A stretch of 64,000 nucleotides of DNA from Flavobacterium resistens (GCF_900182645.1 NZ_FXTA01000001.1:496001-560000); one strand, 5' to 3'. Positions 18,012 through 26,914 are shown, counted from the first letter of the stretch. The notes: a model not told the origin generated them from the sequence alone. Numbers and translations are program-made.

Positions 18012-18742
18012 TGATGATATTAAAATGTATAGCAGTTGACGATGAGCCACTGGCATTAAAACTTGTGGAAACCTTTATCCAACAAACGCCTTTTCTGGAA
18101 TTGGCAGCAAGTTGCGATAATGCTGTCGAAGCAATGGGATTAATTAGAGAAAAACAGCCTGATATTGTCTTTTTAGATATCAATATGCCTAATTTAACGG
18201 GCATGGAACTTGCCCGACTTTTGCAGGATACTCCGGGATTAATGCCTAAAATAGTTTTTACAACCGCTTATAATCATTATGCTATTGAAGGTTATAAAGT
18301 AAATGCTGTCGATTATCTTTTAAAACCTTTTAGTTATGAAGAATTTCTGCGTGCCGCCAATAAAATTTTGCAAATAACCGAAGAATCTTCAAATAACTTT
18401 CAGCCTATTACAGCTGATGATGAATTTATATTCCTGAAAGTAGAATATAATTGGGTCAGAATTTCTTTAAAAGATATTTTATATATCGAAAGTTTGAAAG
18501 ATTATGTAAAAGTGCATCTAGACGATTCTCAAAAAACGGTTCTTTCCTTGATTTCCTTAAAAGCTTTAGAAGAAAAATTGCCGTCGTCAAAATTTATGCG
18601 AATTCATCGTTCGTTTATTGTTTCGCTTGACAAAATAAGCGCCATCAGCAAGCATTCTGTTTTTATTGGAAAAACCGAAATCTCAGTGGGAGAACAATAC
18701 AAAGAGCCATTCAAAACCATCGTTGACAAATGGTTAAAATAA
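18011..18742 (+). CDS. LytTR-family response regulator
   Basis: A 243-residue regulator. Its receiver domain (1-120) contains the acidic pocket VDDEP, phospho-acceptor Asp56 in IVFLDINMP, the switch Thr (FTTAY) and the Lys of LLKPF. A C-terminal LytTR DNA-binding domain spans about 135-240 (LKVEYNWVRISLKDILYIES, KFMRIHRSFIVSLDKI). An alternative start one codon later (18014) is equally possible. It is the partner of the LytS-type kinase directly upstream. Its targets may include the adjacent divergent efflux operon. Confidence 0.93.
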   Translation: MMILKCIAVDDEPLALKLVETFIQQTPFLELAASCDNAVEAMGLIREKQPDIVFLDINMPNLTGMELARLLQDTPGLMPKIVFTTAYNHYAIEGYKVNAVDYLLKPFSYEEFLRAANKILQITEESSNNFQPITADDEFIFLKVEYNWVRISLKDILYIESLKDYVKVHLDDSQKTVLSLISLKALEEKLPSSKFMRIHRSFIVSLDKISAISKHSVFIGKTEISVGEQYKEPFKTIVDKWLK

Positions 18743-18761
18743 AATAGATTTTTAAATTATC

Positions 18762-19055
18762 ATGGAAAAAAGATCAAACAAATATTATTTAACATTAAGC
18801 TTAAAAGAGTACGCAAACGGTGAAACTAAACCTGCAAAAGAACTCGGAATTGAATTTTCAAATCACGATGAGATTTTTGGCATCATTCAAAAAATGAAAG
18901 ATAAAAACTTATTTGATGATCCGTCTGAAGCAACTCAGTTTGCAATCGGACTAAAATTATTCAGTGAAATCAAATTAAAATATCGTAAAAACCCTTTATT
19001 TGATGAATTAAACGAAGTTTTTCCGGTTTTTATGAAGAAACTGAAAAGCTTATAA
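18762..19055 (+). CDS. DUF3861 family protein
   Basis: A 97-residue cytosolic protein whose sequence follows the DUF3861 pattern. It has an N-terminal beta segment (NKYYLTLSLKEYANGE), a central NHDEIFGIIQKMKDKNLF, the segment FAIGLKLFSEIKLKYRKNP, and FMKKLK at the end. Its function is unknown in the family. It lies 19 bp after the LytTR regulator on the same strand and is closed by a strong terminator, so it is probably co-transcribed with the two-component pair. Confidence 0.75.
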   Translation: MEKRSNKYYLTLSLKEYANGETKPAKELGIEFSNHDEIFGIIQKMKDKNLFDDPSEATQFAIGLKLFSEIKLKYRKNPLFDELNEVFPVFMKKLKSL

Positions 19056-19060
19056 AAACA

Positions 19061-19090
19061 AAAAAACGCCTCAATAATTGAGGCGTTTTT
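19061..19090. terminator. Bidirectional terminator
   Basis: The stem AAAACGCCTCA / TGAGGCGTTTT with a 5-nt loop lies between the convergent DUF3861 and thioredoxin-like genes. Confidence 0.9.
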
Positions 19091-19114
19091 CATTTAACAA
19101 ATTAAGATTCTAAA

Positions 19115-19726
19115 TTAAGCTTTCGCTTTTCTTTTTACCGTACAGCCAATTTCTTTAGTCTGAGTAACTGCAGGTTTTTTATTGCTTTGTAAAGCTGCAA
19201 TTGCATCTTCGGCATATTTAGTTTTTTCGGTTTTTGTTCCTTCTGGGTCATTATCGATTGCTCCAACATATTCAATAACATTTCCTTTTGCAGTTTTAGA
19301 TACAATAAAAATATGTGGTGTATGTTTTGCGCCATATTGATCTGTAACTACTTGTCCTGCATCGAATAAATATGGGAAAGGATAGCTTTTATCTTTTGCT
19401 AAATCCTGCATTTTATTAAAAGCATCTGCTTTTGAAGCTTCAGGATCATTTGGGTTAATTGCAATTACTGGATATCCCTGAGGTCTGAATTTTTTATCCA
19501 AATCAATAATGCGCTGCTCATAAGCAACTGCGTATGGACATGTATTACATGTAAAAACGACAATAAATCCTTTTGCTTTAGGAAAACTTGCAAAAGAAAC
19601 TTCTTTATTGTCAACATTTTTAAGTTTAAAATCTGGTGCTGGATCGCCTGCTTTCAGTGTTGCTGTCTGCGCCTGCGATAACCAGGCTGTAAATACTAAT
19701 ACTAATAAAGTGATAATCTTTTTCAT
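19115..19726 (-). CDS. Exported thioredoxin-like redoxin (AhpC/TSA type)
   Basis: A 203-residue protein with a signal peptide (AWLSQAQ) and a peroxiredoxin/TlpA-like fold: LKAGDPAPDFKLKNVDNKEV, then FTCNTCPYA with Cys60 and Cys63, and the cis-Pro loop HTPHIFIV. Most close relatives are annotated only as thioredoxin family protein. A C-terminal extension carries a third Cys (EIGCTVKRK). It probably reduces or isomerises periplasmic thiols. The TlpA-like gene lies 3 bp upstream on the same strand, so both form one operon. Confidence 0.88.
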   Translation of the reverse strand: MKKIITLLVLVFTAWLSQAQTATLKAGDPAPDFKLKNVDNKEVSFASFPKAKGFIVVFTCNTCPYAVAYEQRIIDLDKKFRPQGYPVIAINPNDPEASKADAFNKMQDLAKDKSYPFPYLFDAGQVVTDQYGAKHTPHIFIVSKTAKGNVIEYVGAIDNDPEGTKTEKTKYAEDAIAALQSNKKPAVTQTKEIGCTVKRKAKA

Positions 19727-19729
19727 AAT

Positions 19730-20206
19730 TTATAGTTTTTTATATTCAGTTAATAGTTGTTCGTATGTTAATTCGGTTTCAACAAATTTCCGTTTATCGT
19801 CTTTAATGAAAAGTGTTGCCGGAATACTTCCTGACCATGAAGGATCGATTCGGTCAATATATTCCTGCGGACTGCTTTCGTTTAATAAAAATACTTGATT
19901 TTGAAGGTTTTTTCGTTTGACGAATGGAATCACAGCCGAATTTAATTTGGATTTAAAATCAACACTTACCAATAAAACAGCCAGTTTCTCTGATTTAAAT
20001 TCGGACTGAAGTTTTTCAAAATGAGGTAATTCCTTAACGCAGGGCGCACACCAAGTTGCCCAGAAATTAACTACATAAGTGCTGTCTTTTCCGTTTTTAA
20101 TTCGTTCATGAAGTTGGTCAACCGTAATAAGTTTTACGTTTTGACCATAAGAAACTGTCGATAAAACGACCAATAAAAAGAGGCTTAAAAAAGGCTTTGC
20201 TTTCAT
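19730..20206 (-). CDS. TlpA-like periplasmic thioredoxin
   Basis: A 158-residue exported protein. Its signal peptide ends near residue 21 (LSTVSYG). The active-site motif is NFWATWCAPCVKELPHF (Cys53, Cys56), and SIPATLFI supplies the cis-proline. TlpA/ResA proteins keep specific periplasmic cysteines reduced, for example during cytochrome c maturation. It is the first gene of a two-gene operon with the redoxin. About 100 bp separates it from an HxlR-type regulator gene on the same strand. Confidence 0.9.
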   Translation of the reverse strand: MKAKPFLSLFLLVVLSTVSYGQNVKLITVDQLHERIKNGKDSTYVVNFWATWCAPCVKELPHFEKLQSEFKSEKLAVLLVSVDFKSKLNSAVIPFVKRKNLQNQVFLLNESSPQEYIDRIDPSWSGSIPATLFIKDDKRKFVETELTYEQLLTEYKKL

Positions 20207-20306
20207 AAAAAACAGTTCTTTAGATTTAATTTGTTCTCTTACAAATATAAACTAATGAAAACTTACTTTTTGTTAATGAAAATTTAATGAATGTAAATGC
20301 TGAAAA

Positions 20307-20624
20307 TTATTTTTCAAAAAAAGATTCTAATTGTCTAAAAACCGGAATTAAAGATTTTCCTTTCTCTGATAAATTATATTCAATATGAAGCGGTTTTAAT
20401 TTGATAACTTCCTTATCCAAAAGTCCAAATTCTTCGAGTTCACGCAGTGCCACCGCAATTGATTGTTTGTTAGAGCCTTTCATATCTCTTAAAAGTCCGT
20501 TGAAACGTATTGGTCCATCAACCGCTAATAAAAATATCTGAGGTTTCCATTTGCCTGATAATAATTTTAGAAGCCCTTCTGCAGGACAACCGCTTTCTTT
20601 TTCTTCTTTATTTTCTGTAGTCAT
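20307..20624 (-). CDS. HxlR-family transcriptional regulator
   Basis: A small winged-helix repressor or activator with the HxlR/DUF24 sequence LLKLLSGKWKPQIFLLAVDG, then FNGLLRDMKGSNKQSIAVAL and the wing. The ATG at 20624 (MTTENKEEKESGCPAEG) fits the family better than an upstream in-frame start at 20657. A Cys near the N-terminus (SGCPAEG) lies where redox-sensing HxlR proteins such as YodB carry a sensing thiol. It is divergent from the DsbA-family gene, which is its likely target. Confidence 0.88.
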   Translation of the reverse strand: MTTENKEEKESGCPAEGLLKLLSGKWKPQIFLLAVDGPIRFNGLLRDMKGSNKQSIAVALRELEEFGLLDKEVIKLKPLHIEYNLSEKGKSLIPVFRQLESFFEK

Positions 20625-20722
20625 ATTTTTTTGACTAATTGACTTTTGATTAAACACTAGCGAACTTTGTCATAAAAATATGAAAATTTAAAAGCTGAAC
20701 GCTAATTTTTCAACCCGTTTTT

Positions 20723-21703
20723 ATGAAAATAGGACTATTATTAATCCTGATCTGCAGTTTAAACTGTAAATCGCAAACGAATTTAAAAATGACAGAAAAT
20801 AATTCAAATCCGTTATTGTGTAATCCCGTAACTGGAACATGTGAAATGCCTTCTACCGAAAAATCAAATGAAACAGCCGTTATTCAAACAGAAAATAAAC
20901 CCGTTAAAATAATTTATTACACTGATCCGATTTGTTCTTCTTGCTGGGGAATTGAACCTCAACTAAGAAAACTCAAACTTGAATATGGTGATTATTTTGA
21001 AATTGATTACCGTATGGGTGGCCTGCTTCCGGATTGGAGTTATAATAGAGGAGGAATCAGCAAACCGTCAGATGTGGCACATCATTGGGACGAAGCAAGT
21101 TTGCATTATGAAATGCCAATTGATGGAGATGTCTGGCTCGAAGATCCGCTGGATTCTTCCTATCCTTCTTGTATTGCAATGAAAGCAGCTCAAATGCAAA
21201 ACAAAGAAAAAGCAGTTCATTTCATGCGTATACTTCGTGAGAAATTATATTTAGAAAAGAAAAACATTGCCAAATGGAACAACATTGAAGAAGCTGCAAA
21301 ATTGGCAAATCTTAACATCGAAAAACTGAAAGCAGATTATGACGATGCCGAAGAACTTTTTCAAAAAGATTTAGATTATGGAAAAAAACTTGGTGTAAGA
21401 GGTTTTCCAACATTTTTCTTTGCTGATAAAAATGACAATCGATTTGTCGTTTATGGCTCAAAATCTTATGAAGCTTATGAAAATGCTTTATTAGCTATAT
21501 TTCCAGAAGCAAAGAAGAAACCAATTCCAAATGAAAACCCTTTATCGCTTTTTGATATTTACCCCACATTAACCCCAAAAGAATATGCTGTCATTTTAAA
21601 TAAATCTTATTTTGATGCCAGAATGATTCTTGGAAAATTGCATGAAAAAGGTGAACTGGACAAAATATCTACAAAAAATGGATCGATATATATCAAAAAA
21701 TAA
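20723..21703 (+). CDS. DsbA-family dithiol protein (FrnE/SpxH-like) with winged-helix-like C-terminus
   Basis: A 326-residue protein. The thioredoxin-fold DsbA domain spans about 62-255, with active-site motif TDPICSSCWGIEP (Cys71, Cys74), a helical insertion and the cis-Pro loop RGFPTFFFAD. Two starts are possible. The ATG at 20723 adds a lipoprotein-like signal (LILICSLNCKSQ, Cys15). The ATG at 20789 would give a cytosolic protein starting MTENNSNPLLCNPVTG. The last 50 residues (TLTPKEYAVILNKSYFDARM...LHEKGELDKI) resemble a winged helix. The gene is divergent from the HxlR regulator and ends at a terminator. The substrate is unknown. Confidence 0.82.
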   Translation: MKIGLLLILICSLNCKSQTNLKMTENNSNPLLCNPVTGTCEMPSTEKSNETAVIQTENKPVKIIYYTDPICSSCWGIEPQLRKLKLEYGDYFEIDYRMGGLLPDWSYNRGGISKPSDVAHHWDEASLHYEMPIDGDVWLEDPLDSSYPSCIAMKAAQMQNKEKAVHFMRILREKLYLEKKNIAKWNNIEEAAKLANLNIEKLKADYDDAEELFQKDLDYGKKLGVRGFPTFFFADKNDNRFVVYGSKSYEAYENALLAIFPEAKKKPIPNENPLSLFDIYPTLTPKEYAVILNKSYFDARMILGKLHEKGELDKISTKNGSIYIKK

Positions 21704-21712
21704 AACTTCTTT

Positions 21713-21744
21713 AAAGCCACAAAAAAATCTTTGTGGCTTTTTTT
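21713..21744 (+). terminator. Rho-independent terminator
   Basis: The stem AAAGCCACAAA / TTTGTGGCTTT is followed by a T-run just after the DsbA-family gene. Confidence 0.88.
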
Positions 21745-21873
21745 GTTGTCTTAAAAAGTTATTTTAAATGCTTCTGTAAAAAACGTTTTCGCTTTTTTAA
21801 GGATTTTTTAAGCTCCTAAAAATTCCTTCGCCAAATATCAATTCGTAAATTAGCCAAAACAAAATTTATTCGA

Positions 21874-22710
21874 ATGACAGTACTTACGTTTACGCTGATT
21901 ATGATTCTTGGTGCTTTTTTAGCAGGTTTTATTGGTTCATTATCAGGATTGGGAGGCGGTATCATTATTATTCCACTTTTAACTGTCATTTTAGGCGTTG
22001 ATATTCATTATGCAATTGGAGCCGCTTTGGTTTCGGTAATTGCAACTTCTTCGGGTTCTGCGGCAGCGTATGTAAAAGAAGGAATTACAAACATGCGATT
22101 GGGAATTTTTCTTGAAATCGCCACAACAATTGGCGCTGTTGGCGGTGCGTTGCTTTCAGCTATTGCTCCTACTTCTTTTATTGCCGTTCTATTCGGACTT
22201 ACTTTGATTTTCTCAGCAATAAATTCGCTTCGAAAAAAAGAAGAACATATTGTTTTAGAGTCGAGTCCTTTGGCAAAAAAATTAAAATTAGATGGGACTT
22301 ATCCAACACACGACGGCGAAGTGGTAAGCTATGGTACCAAAAATGTAATTGGCGGTTTTAGCATGATGGGACTTGCCGGAATGATGTCAGGCTTGCTCGG
22401 AATTGGATCTGGCGCTTTTAAAGTAATTGCAATGGATAATATTATGCGAATTCCATTTAAAGTTTCGACAACAACCAGTAATTTTATGATGGGTGTTACC
22501 GCAATGGCGAGTTCTGTAATTTATATTCAAAAAGGATATATTGAACCGGGAATTTGTATGCCTGTTGTGATTGGCGTTCTTTTTGGCGCCATGGCCGGAG
22601 CCAAAGTATTAGTGCGAACAAACCCTAAAAAACTAAGAATATTTTTTGCCTGCTTAATTTTTGTTTTAGCAATTAATATGATTTATAACGGACTAAATGG
22701 AAAAATCTAA
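21874..22710 (+). CDS. TauE/SafE (TSUP) family anion permease
   Basis: A 278-residue membrane protein with about eight helices and the duplicated TSUP glycine-rich motifs GFIGSLSGLGGGIIIIPLL near the N-terminus and GMMSGLLGIGSGAFKVIAM in the second half. TSUP proteins export or import sulfite, sulfoacetate, thiosulfate and related anions. The DUF1634 gene overlaps its 3' end by 14 bp, a pairing seen widely for TSUP genes. The substrate is not evident. Confidence 0.92.
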   Translation: MTVLTFTLIMILGAFLAGFIGSLSGLGGGIIIIPLLTVILGVDIHYAIGAALVSVIATSSGSAAAYVKEGITNMRLGIFLEIATTIGAVGGALLSAIAPTSFIAVLFGLTLIFSAINSLRKKEEHIVLESSPLAKKLKLDGTYPTHDGEVVSYGTKNVIGGFSMMGLAGMMSGLLGIGSGAFKVIAMDNIMRIPFKVSTTTSNFMMGVTAMASSVIYIQKGYIEPGICMPVVIGVLFGAMAGAKVLVRTNPKKLRIFFACLIFVLAINMIYNGLNGKI

Positions 22711-23104
22711 AAGTATGCAGCACGAAAAATTTGGAGAAAAAGATTTTCAGGCTATTGTTGGAAATTTATTGCGATATGGCGTCTGGATTTCACTTTCAGT
22801 AGCTTTTATAGGCGGAATTGTTTATTTGATGCATCACGGAAATGATATTGAAGATTATTCTGTTTTCAAAGAAAATGACCGAAATATATTTGAAGTAATT
22901 GCCGATGTTTATCGTGGCGTAATTCAGGGAAATGGTGAATTTTTGATTTTCTTCGGAATTATATTATTGTTTCTGACGCCTGTTTTCAGGGTTTTACTTT
23001 CATTATTCTCTTTTCTTATTGAAAGGGATTATCTTTATGTTGTTATTACACTGATTGTTATTTTAATTATTATAACCAGTATTTCATTTGGATTTTCTCA
23101 TTAA
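22697..23104 (+). CDS. DUF1634 membrane protein
   Basis: A 135-residue protein with three predicted membrane helices (about 29-48, 75-105, 112-132) and the DUF1634 opening (AIVGNLLRYGVWISLSVAFI). It commonly accompanies TSUP permeases and is thought to act with them. The start used here overlaps the permease gene by 14 bp. A second ATG at 22715 would remove the overlap. Confidence 0.88.
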   Translation: MEKSKSMQHEKFGEKDFQAIVGNLLRYGVWISLSVAFIGGIVYLMHHGNDIEDYSVFKENDRNIFEVIADVYRGVIQGNGEFLIFFGIILLFLTPVFRVLLSLFSFLIERDYLYVVITLIVILIIITSISFGFSH

Positions 23105-23255
23105 ATAGCTGTATACTTTAAGCTGTAAGCTATAGGCTTTCAAAAAAGCTTAAAGTTTATTGCCTAAAGCTTAAAGCAAAAAAATAATTGCTAAAGGTTA
23201 TCGGTTTTAAAAAAAAGCTTAAAGCCTATCGCCTAAAGCCTAAAGCTCAAAAAAT
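23105..23255. repeat. Heptamer-unit repeat region (GCCTAAA / GCTTAAA)
   Basis: Two 36-bp direct copies (23142-23177 and 23211-23246, 32 of 36 identical, 69 bp apart) consist of 7-bp units: GCTTAAA, GCCTATC, GCCTAAA, GCCTAAA. A partly complementary array (TAAGCTG, TAAGCTA, TAGGCTT) lies at 23118-23140, allowing a hairpin. It fills the spacer before the flavin oxidoreductase gene. Confidence 0.75.
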
Positions 23256-24278
23256 ATGGAAATAGGAATTGACAGTTTTGCTTCGGCAATGTACGGAGAC
23301 AACAACACTTTGAGCAGTGTTGATGCGATGGAACAATTACTTCAAAGAATTGAACTTGCAGATCAGGCAGGTTTGGATGTTTTCGGAATTGGGGAACATC
23401 ATAAAAAAGAATTTTTAGATTCGGCTACAGTTGTGATATTAAGCGCAGCCGCGGCAAGAACAAAAAATATACGTTTATCGAGTGCGGTTTCGGTTTTAAG
23501 TGCTGCAGATCCTGTTAGAGTTTATCAAAGTTTTGCAACATTGGATTTAATTTCTAAAGGAAGAGCCGAAATTGTTGCTGGGCGAGGCTCTTCTATCGAA
23601 GCTTATCCCCTTTTCGGATTTGACTTAAACGATTATGATGCACTTTTCAAGGAAAAATTAGATCTTTTTTTACAAATCAGAGATAATGAATTTGTTACTT
23701 GGTCAGGGAAATTTCGTCCCGCTATAAATAATCTTCCGGTTTATCCGAGAGCTTTGCAGGAAAAATTACCTGTTTGGCTGGGCGTTGGCGGAACTCCGGA
23801 ATCTTTTATAAGAGCAGGGAGTTTAGGATTACCTTTAATGGTTGCCGTCATTGGTGGACAAACACATCGTTTTCGTCCATTGATTGATTTATATCGCGAA
23901 GCTGGAAAAGCCGCAGGTTATAAACCTGAAGAACTTAAAGTAGGATTACATTCTCCCGGTTATGTTGGGAATACAACCGAAAAAGCCATCGAAGAATATT
24001 ATCCAGGCTACGCCGAATTGTGGACAAAATTAGGTTATGAAAGAGGTTGGCCTCCAGTGACCAAAGGAAAATTTGACGGACTTATTGATGATTTAGGCGT
24101 TTTGATTGTTGGTGGTCCTGAACGTGCAGCTGAGAAAATCCTAAGACACAGCGAAGCTTTAGGAGGCGTTGACCGATTTACTTTTCAAATGGATAACGCC
24201 GGATTGACGCACACTCAATTAATGAATGCGATAGAATTAATTGGAACAAAATTGATTCCATTAATTCAAAAAGGATAG
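23256..24278 (+). CDS. LLM-class flavin-dependent oxidoreductase
   Basis: A 340-residue TIM-barrel protein of the bacterial luciferase-like family. Features are IGIDSFASA at the N-terminal beta strand, LDVFGIGEHHKKEF (the conserved G-EHH motif), RLSSAVSVLSAADPVRVYQSFATLDLIS, RAEIVAGRGSSIEAYPLFG and PVWLGVGGTPESFIRAGSLG. Members use reduced FMN or F420 to oxidise diverse substrates; the specific reaction cannot be inferred. It stands alone between a repeat-filled spacer and a terminator. Confidence 0.9.
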   Translation: MEIGIDSFASAMYGDNNTLSSVDAMEQLLQRIELADQAGLDVFGIGEHHKKEFLDSATVVILSAAAARTKNIRLSSAVSVLSAADPVRVYQSFATLDLISKGRAEIVAGRGSSIEAYPLFGFDLNDYDALFKEKLDLFLQIRDNEFVTWSGKFRPAINNLPVYPRALQEKLPVWLGVGGTPESFIRAGSLGLPLMVAVIGGQTHRFRPLIDLYREAGKAAGYKPEELKVGLHSPGYVGNTTEKAIEEYYPGYAELWTKLGYERGWPPVTKGKFDGLIDDLGVLIVGGPERAAEKILRHSEALGGVDRFTFQMDNAGLTHTQLMNAIELIGTKLIPLIQKG

Positions 24279-24355
24279 TTTTTAGCCACAGATTACACAA
24301 ATTAAAAGTTTTTTTTTAAACTTAGAACCTCAGAATCTTAGCAACTTAGTAGCTT

Positions 24356-24392
24356 AAAAAAAGCATCTGCCAATTAAGACAGATGCTTTTTT
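24356..24392. terminator. Bidirectional terminator
   Basis: The stem AAAAGCATCTG / CAGATGCTTTT lies between the convergent oxidoreductase and TonB-receptor genes, flanked by A- and T-runs. Confidence 0.88.
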
Positions 24393-24422
24393 GATTTGTA
24401 ATTTTTCAACTAAAACAAACCA

Positions 24423-26834
24423 TCAAAATTTGTAAGTCACACCAACTCTAAAGTTTGTTGGCGCCTCAGTTTGCCAATAATAAGCATCTAGCCACTGGTA
24501 GTAAGAACCGCTGTAAAGGTATTTGTTCAAGATATTAAATACGTTAGCAGTTACTTTTACTTTACCAGTTTCATAAGATAAGCCTCCATCTAATTTAAAG
24601 TAAGAAGGCAGTTTTTGAAGACCTTCACTCCAGGTATCCGTTTGGCGTCCGTCAAGGAAAGTTCCTCCAATAGAAGCTCCAAAACCTTTTAGTTTTCCAT
24701 TTTGAACTGTATAGTTTAACCATGCATTTGCTGTATGTTTAGCATAACCTGGTACGATATCTCCTTTTTCAATTCCTGTTGCATCAGAAACCAATGGATC
24801 AACTTTATTTACAATAGATTCTGTAAAAGCATAATTTGCGATAAGATTTAAACCATCAAATAGTTTTCCCCTAACATCAAATTCCACTCCCTGAGCTCTT
24901 TTTTCTCCAAGAACAATTTTATATTGTTCATTTGGTGTATTTCGAGGATCAGCGGTAAGTTCATTCTTCTTCAAGATATTATAAACAGATAAACTTGTAT
25001 TCCAAGAACCGTCAAACCAATCTTTTTTAATTCCAAATTCGACATTATTTCCTGTAAGCGGTTTTACCTGTCCATCTCTAACAACTCCTGATTGAGGCGA
25101 AAAAGCCTGGTCATATAATCCATAAAAAGCTGTGCTTTCGTTTAAAGAATAGCTAACCCCTACACGAGGTGTAATATGACTATCTTCTTGTGGATTATCA
25201 TAACTACTAGTCTGTTTAATCCATGTATATCTTGCTGCAAGGGTCAATCTTAATTTGTTTTGGAAAAATCCAAGTTCATCCTGAATATAACCCGCCGCAT
25301 ATTCTGAACCATAAAGTCCGCCAGCTCTTTGGCTTAATGGTGTATCGTGGTCAAAAGCAGGGAAACCATTAGATGGTGTTCCGTAATTTGGATTATAAAC
25401 ATTAAATGGATTAGCTGCTGTATCTAAATTATGAGATTGTCCCCAATCTGCCATATAATCTTTACTTCCTAAGTCTACTCCACTTAATATTTTGTGGCTA
25501 ACAGAACCAGTGTTAAACTTCCCGTTTACAAATATTTGTCCTAAATACATGTTGCTTTCTGCATCCCAAATACCAACATTTCTAATAATATTTCCTTTTC
25601 CAAGAGCATTATCATCTGAACCAACCATGCTTGGCCATGAACTATATCCTTGTTGAATATATTTAAAATAAGAAGTCTGTGCTGTAAGTTTCCAGTTGTC
25701 ATCAAACTTATGCTCAAACGTAAAATAACCGCTGTGATCCTGAATATTAGTATCTGGAAGTCCCGGTTGTGTCATGGTAAATCCAACTGGCAATGTTGCA
25801 TATCCATCAGATGCAGGTCCAAAAACATAGTACGAACCAACCTCAGTCATGTTTGCATACTGAAAATTGTATTCAGCAGTAATTTTTGTTTTATCATCAA
25901 TTTGATATGAAATTACCGGAGCAATTACATAACGGTTATTATGTTCAAAGGCACGGTGCGAACCTTTATTTTGAGCAGTTCCGTTGAATCTGTAAAGCAA
26001 TTTTCCTTTTTTATCCAATTTCCCGTCAAGATCAAGGCTAACTCTGTAAAAGTCATAGCTTCCTCCAAGTACAGAAACTTCTCCTTTTGTAATTCCGGTT
26101 GGTTTTTTAGTCACCACATTATAAAGTCCGCTTGGGTCGCCACTTGAAAGCATAAATCCAGCAGGTCCTTTTACAAATTCAATATGATCTACAAAACTCA
26201 TATCTTCAGTTAATGGTCCCCAGAAAGAAGAAACCACATTAAATCCGTTTCTGAAAGCCTGAATTTGAGAACCACGCATTGTAATATTTGTGTACAAATC
26301 GCCCCAGTGTTCCAAACGTACCGCTCCACTCACGTTACGGATAACTCCGTCGCTCATACTTGTAATTTGCTGATCTTTTAAAGTTTGACCGCTTACAATC
26401 TGAACATTTTGCGGAATTTCCAAAACTGGAGTCTGAAGACGCAACGACAACGAAGGTTTATCTTGTTTGTATTTGTTTTTTGTGATAACAACTTCATCAA
26501 GATCTTCCTGACTTTCAGAAAGTGCAAAGTTTTTTGTTGTGACTTGCTTTGCTGTTACAACAATGGTAGCTTCTTGACCATGAATCCCAACTGAATGAAT
26601 GCTGATCGTGTAAGAGCCTGGTTTGATATTTCTAATCTCGTACTGTCCATTTTCATTGGTTATAGCACTATATTTTGTTCCTTTAAGAGCAACAGATACA
26701 CCTTCCGCTGGAGCATTTCCGCTCAAAGATACTTTTCCTGTTACCCTACCTGTATTTTGATTTTGCGCCATCATAGTTAATGATGTTACGAAAAGCACAA
26801 AAAAACAGATTTTTTTAATGGTTAAGCTATTCAT
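24423..26834 (-). CDS. TonB-dependent siderophore receptor
   Basis: An outer-membrane receptor of about 803 residues from the ATG at 26834 (MNSLTIKKICFF, signal peptide ending TMMAQ). A CarboxypepD_reg-like domain (GRVTGKVSLSGNAPAEGVSV) precedes the plug (VLEIPQNVQIVSGQTLKDQQ, MRGSQIQAFRNGFN, VKGPAGFMLSSGDPSGLYN). A 22-stranded barrel follows, ending in FRVGVTYKF. The plug and barrel motifs match the ferrichrome/siderophore subgroup rather than SusC. It presumably imports a ferric siderophore, energised by TonB-ExbBD encoded elsewhere. Its promoter carries the Fur-like palindrome shared with two other loci. The exact siderophore cannot be read. Confidence 0.93.
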   Translation of the reverse strand: MNSLTIKKICFFVLFVTSLTMMAQNQNTGRVTGKVSLSGNAPAEGVSVALKGTKYSAITNENGQYEIRNIKPGSYTISIHSVGIHGQEATIVVTAKQVTTKNFALSESQEDLDEVVITKNKYKQDKPSLSLRLQTPVLEIPQNVQIVSGQTLKDQQITSMSDGVIRNVSGAVRLEHWGDLYTNITMRGSQIQAFRNGFNVVSSFWGPLTEDMSFVDHIEFVKGPAGFMLSSGDPSGLYNVVTKKPTGITKGEVSVLGGSYDFYRVSLDLDGKLDKKGKLLYRFNGTAQNKGSHRAFEHNNRYVIAPVISYQIDDKTKITAEYNFQYANMTEVGSYYVFGPASDGYATLPVGFTMTQPGLPDTNIQDHSGYFTFEHKFDDNWKLTAQTSYFKYIQQGYSSWPSMVGSDDNALGKGNIIRNVGIWDAESNMYLGQIFVNGKFNTGSVSHKILSGVDLGSKDYMADWGQSHNLDTAANPFNVYNPNYGTPSNGFPAFDHDTPLSQRAGGLYGSEYAAGYIQDELGFFQNKLRLTLAARYTWIKQTSSYDNPQEDSHITPRVGVSYSLNESTAFYGLYDQAFSPQSGVVRDGQVKPLTGNNVEFGIKKDWFDGSWNTSLSVYNILKKNELTADPRNTPNEQYKIVLGEKRAQGVEFDVRGKLFDGLNLIANYAFTESIVNKVDPLVSDATGIEKGDIVPGYAKHTANAWLNYTVQNGKLKGFGASIGGTFLDGRQTDTWSEGLQKLPSYFKLDGGLSYETGKVKVTANVFNILNKYLYSGSYYQWLDAYYWQTEAPTNFRVGVTYKF

Positions 26835-26858
26835 TTTGTCTGGTTTTAAATTCGCAGG

Positions 26859-26914
26859 CAAAAATACTTTCTAAATTTTGTATTTCCTAAATTATTTTTA
26901 TTTATTCTAAATAA
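26859..26914 (-). promoter_or_regulatory. Promoter with Fur-like operator for the siderophore receptor
   Basis: On the minus strand, TATTTTTG (26866 to 26859) is a -7 box about 25 nt before the start codon. Upstream lies the 23-bp palindrome at 26892-26914. Reading the plus strand, it starts TTATTTTTATTTATTC and ends CTAAATAA. It is identical over 22 bases to the copy at 2332. Fur binding is inferred. Confidence 0.7.

Noticed and set aside
18762..19055. The 97-residue gene after the LytTR regulator as a toxin-antitoxin component
   Set aside because: Its sequence follows the DUF3861 pattern and no partner gene is present.
24279..24320. AGCCACAGATTACACAAATT as a full copy of the CAGATT inverted repeat family
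   Set aside because: Only one arm is visible and no complementary arm follows before the terminator; too weak to annotate.
24423..26834. TonB receptor at 24423 as a SusC-type protein because it starts with a CarboxypepD_reg-like domain
   Set aside because: The plug and barrel motifs match siderophore receptors, there is no SusD gene beside it, and the length (about 800) is below SusC size.
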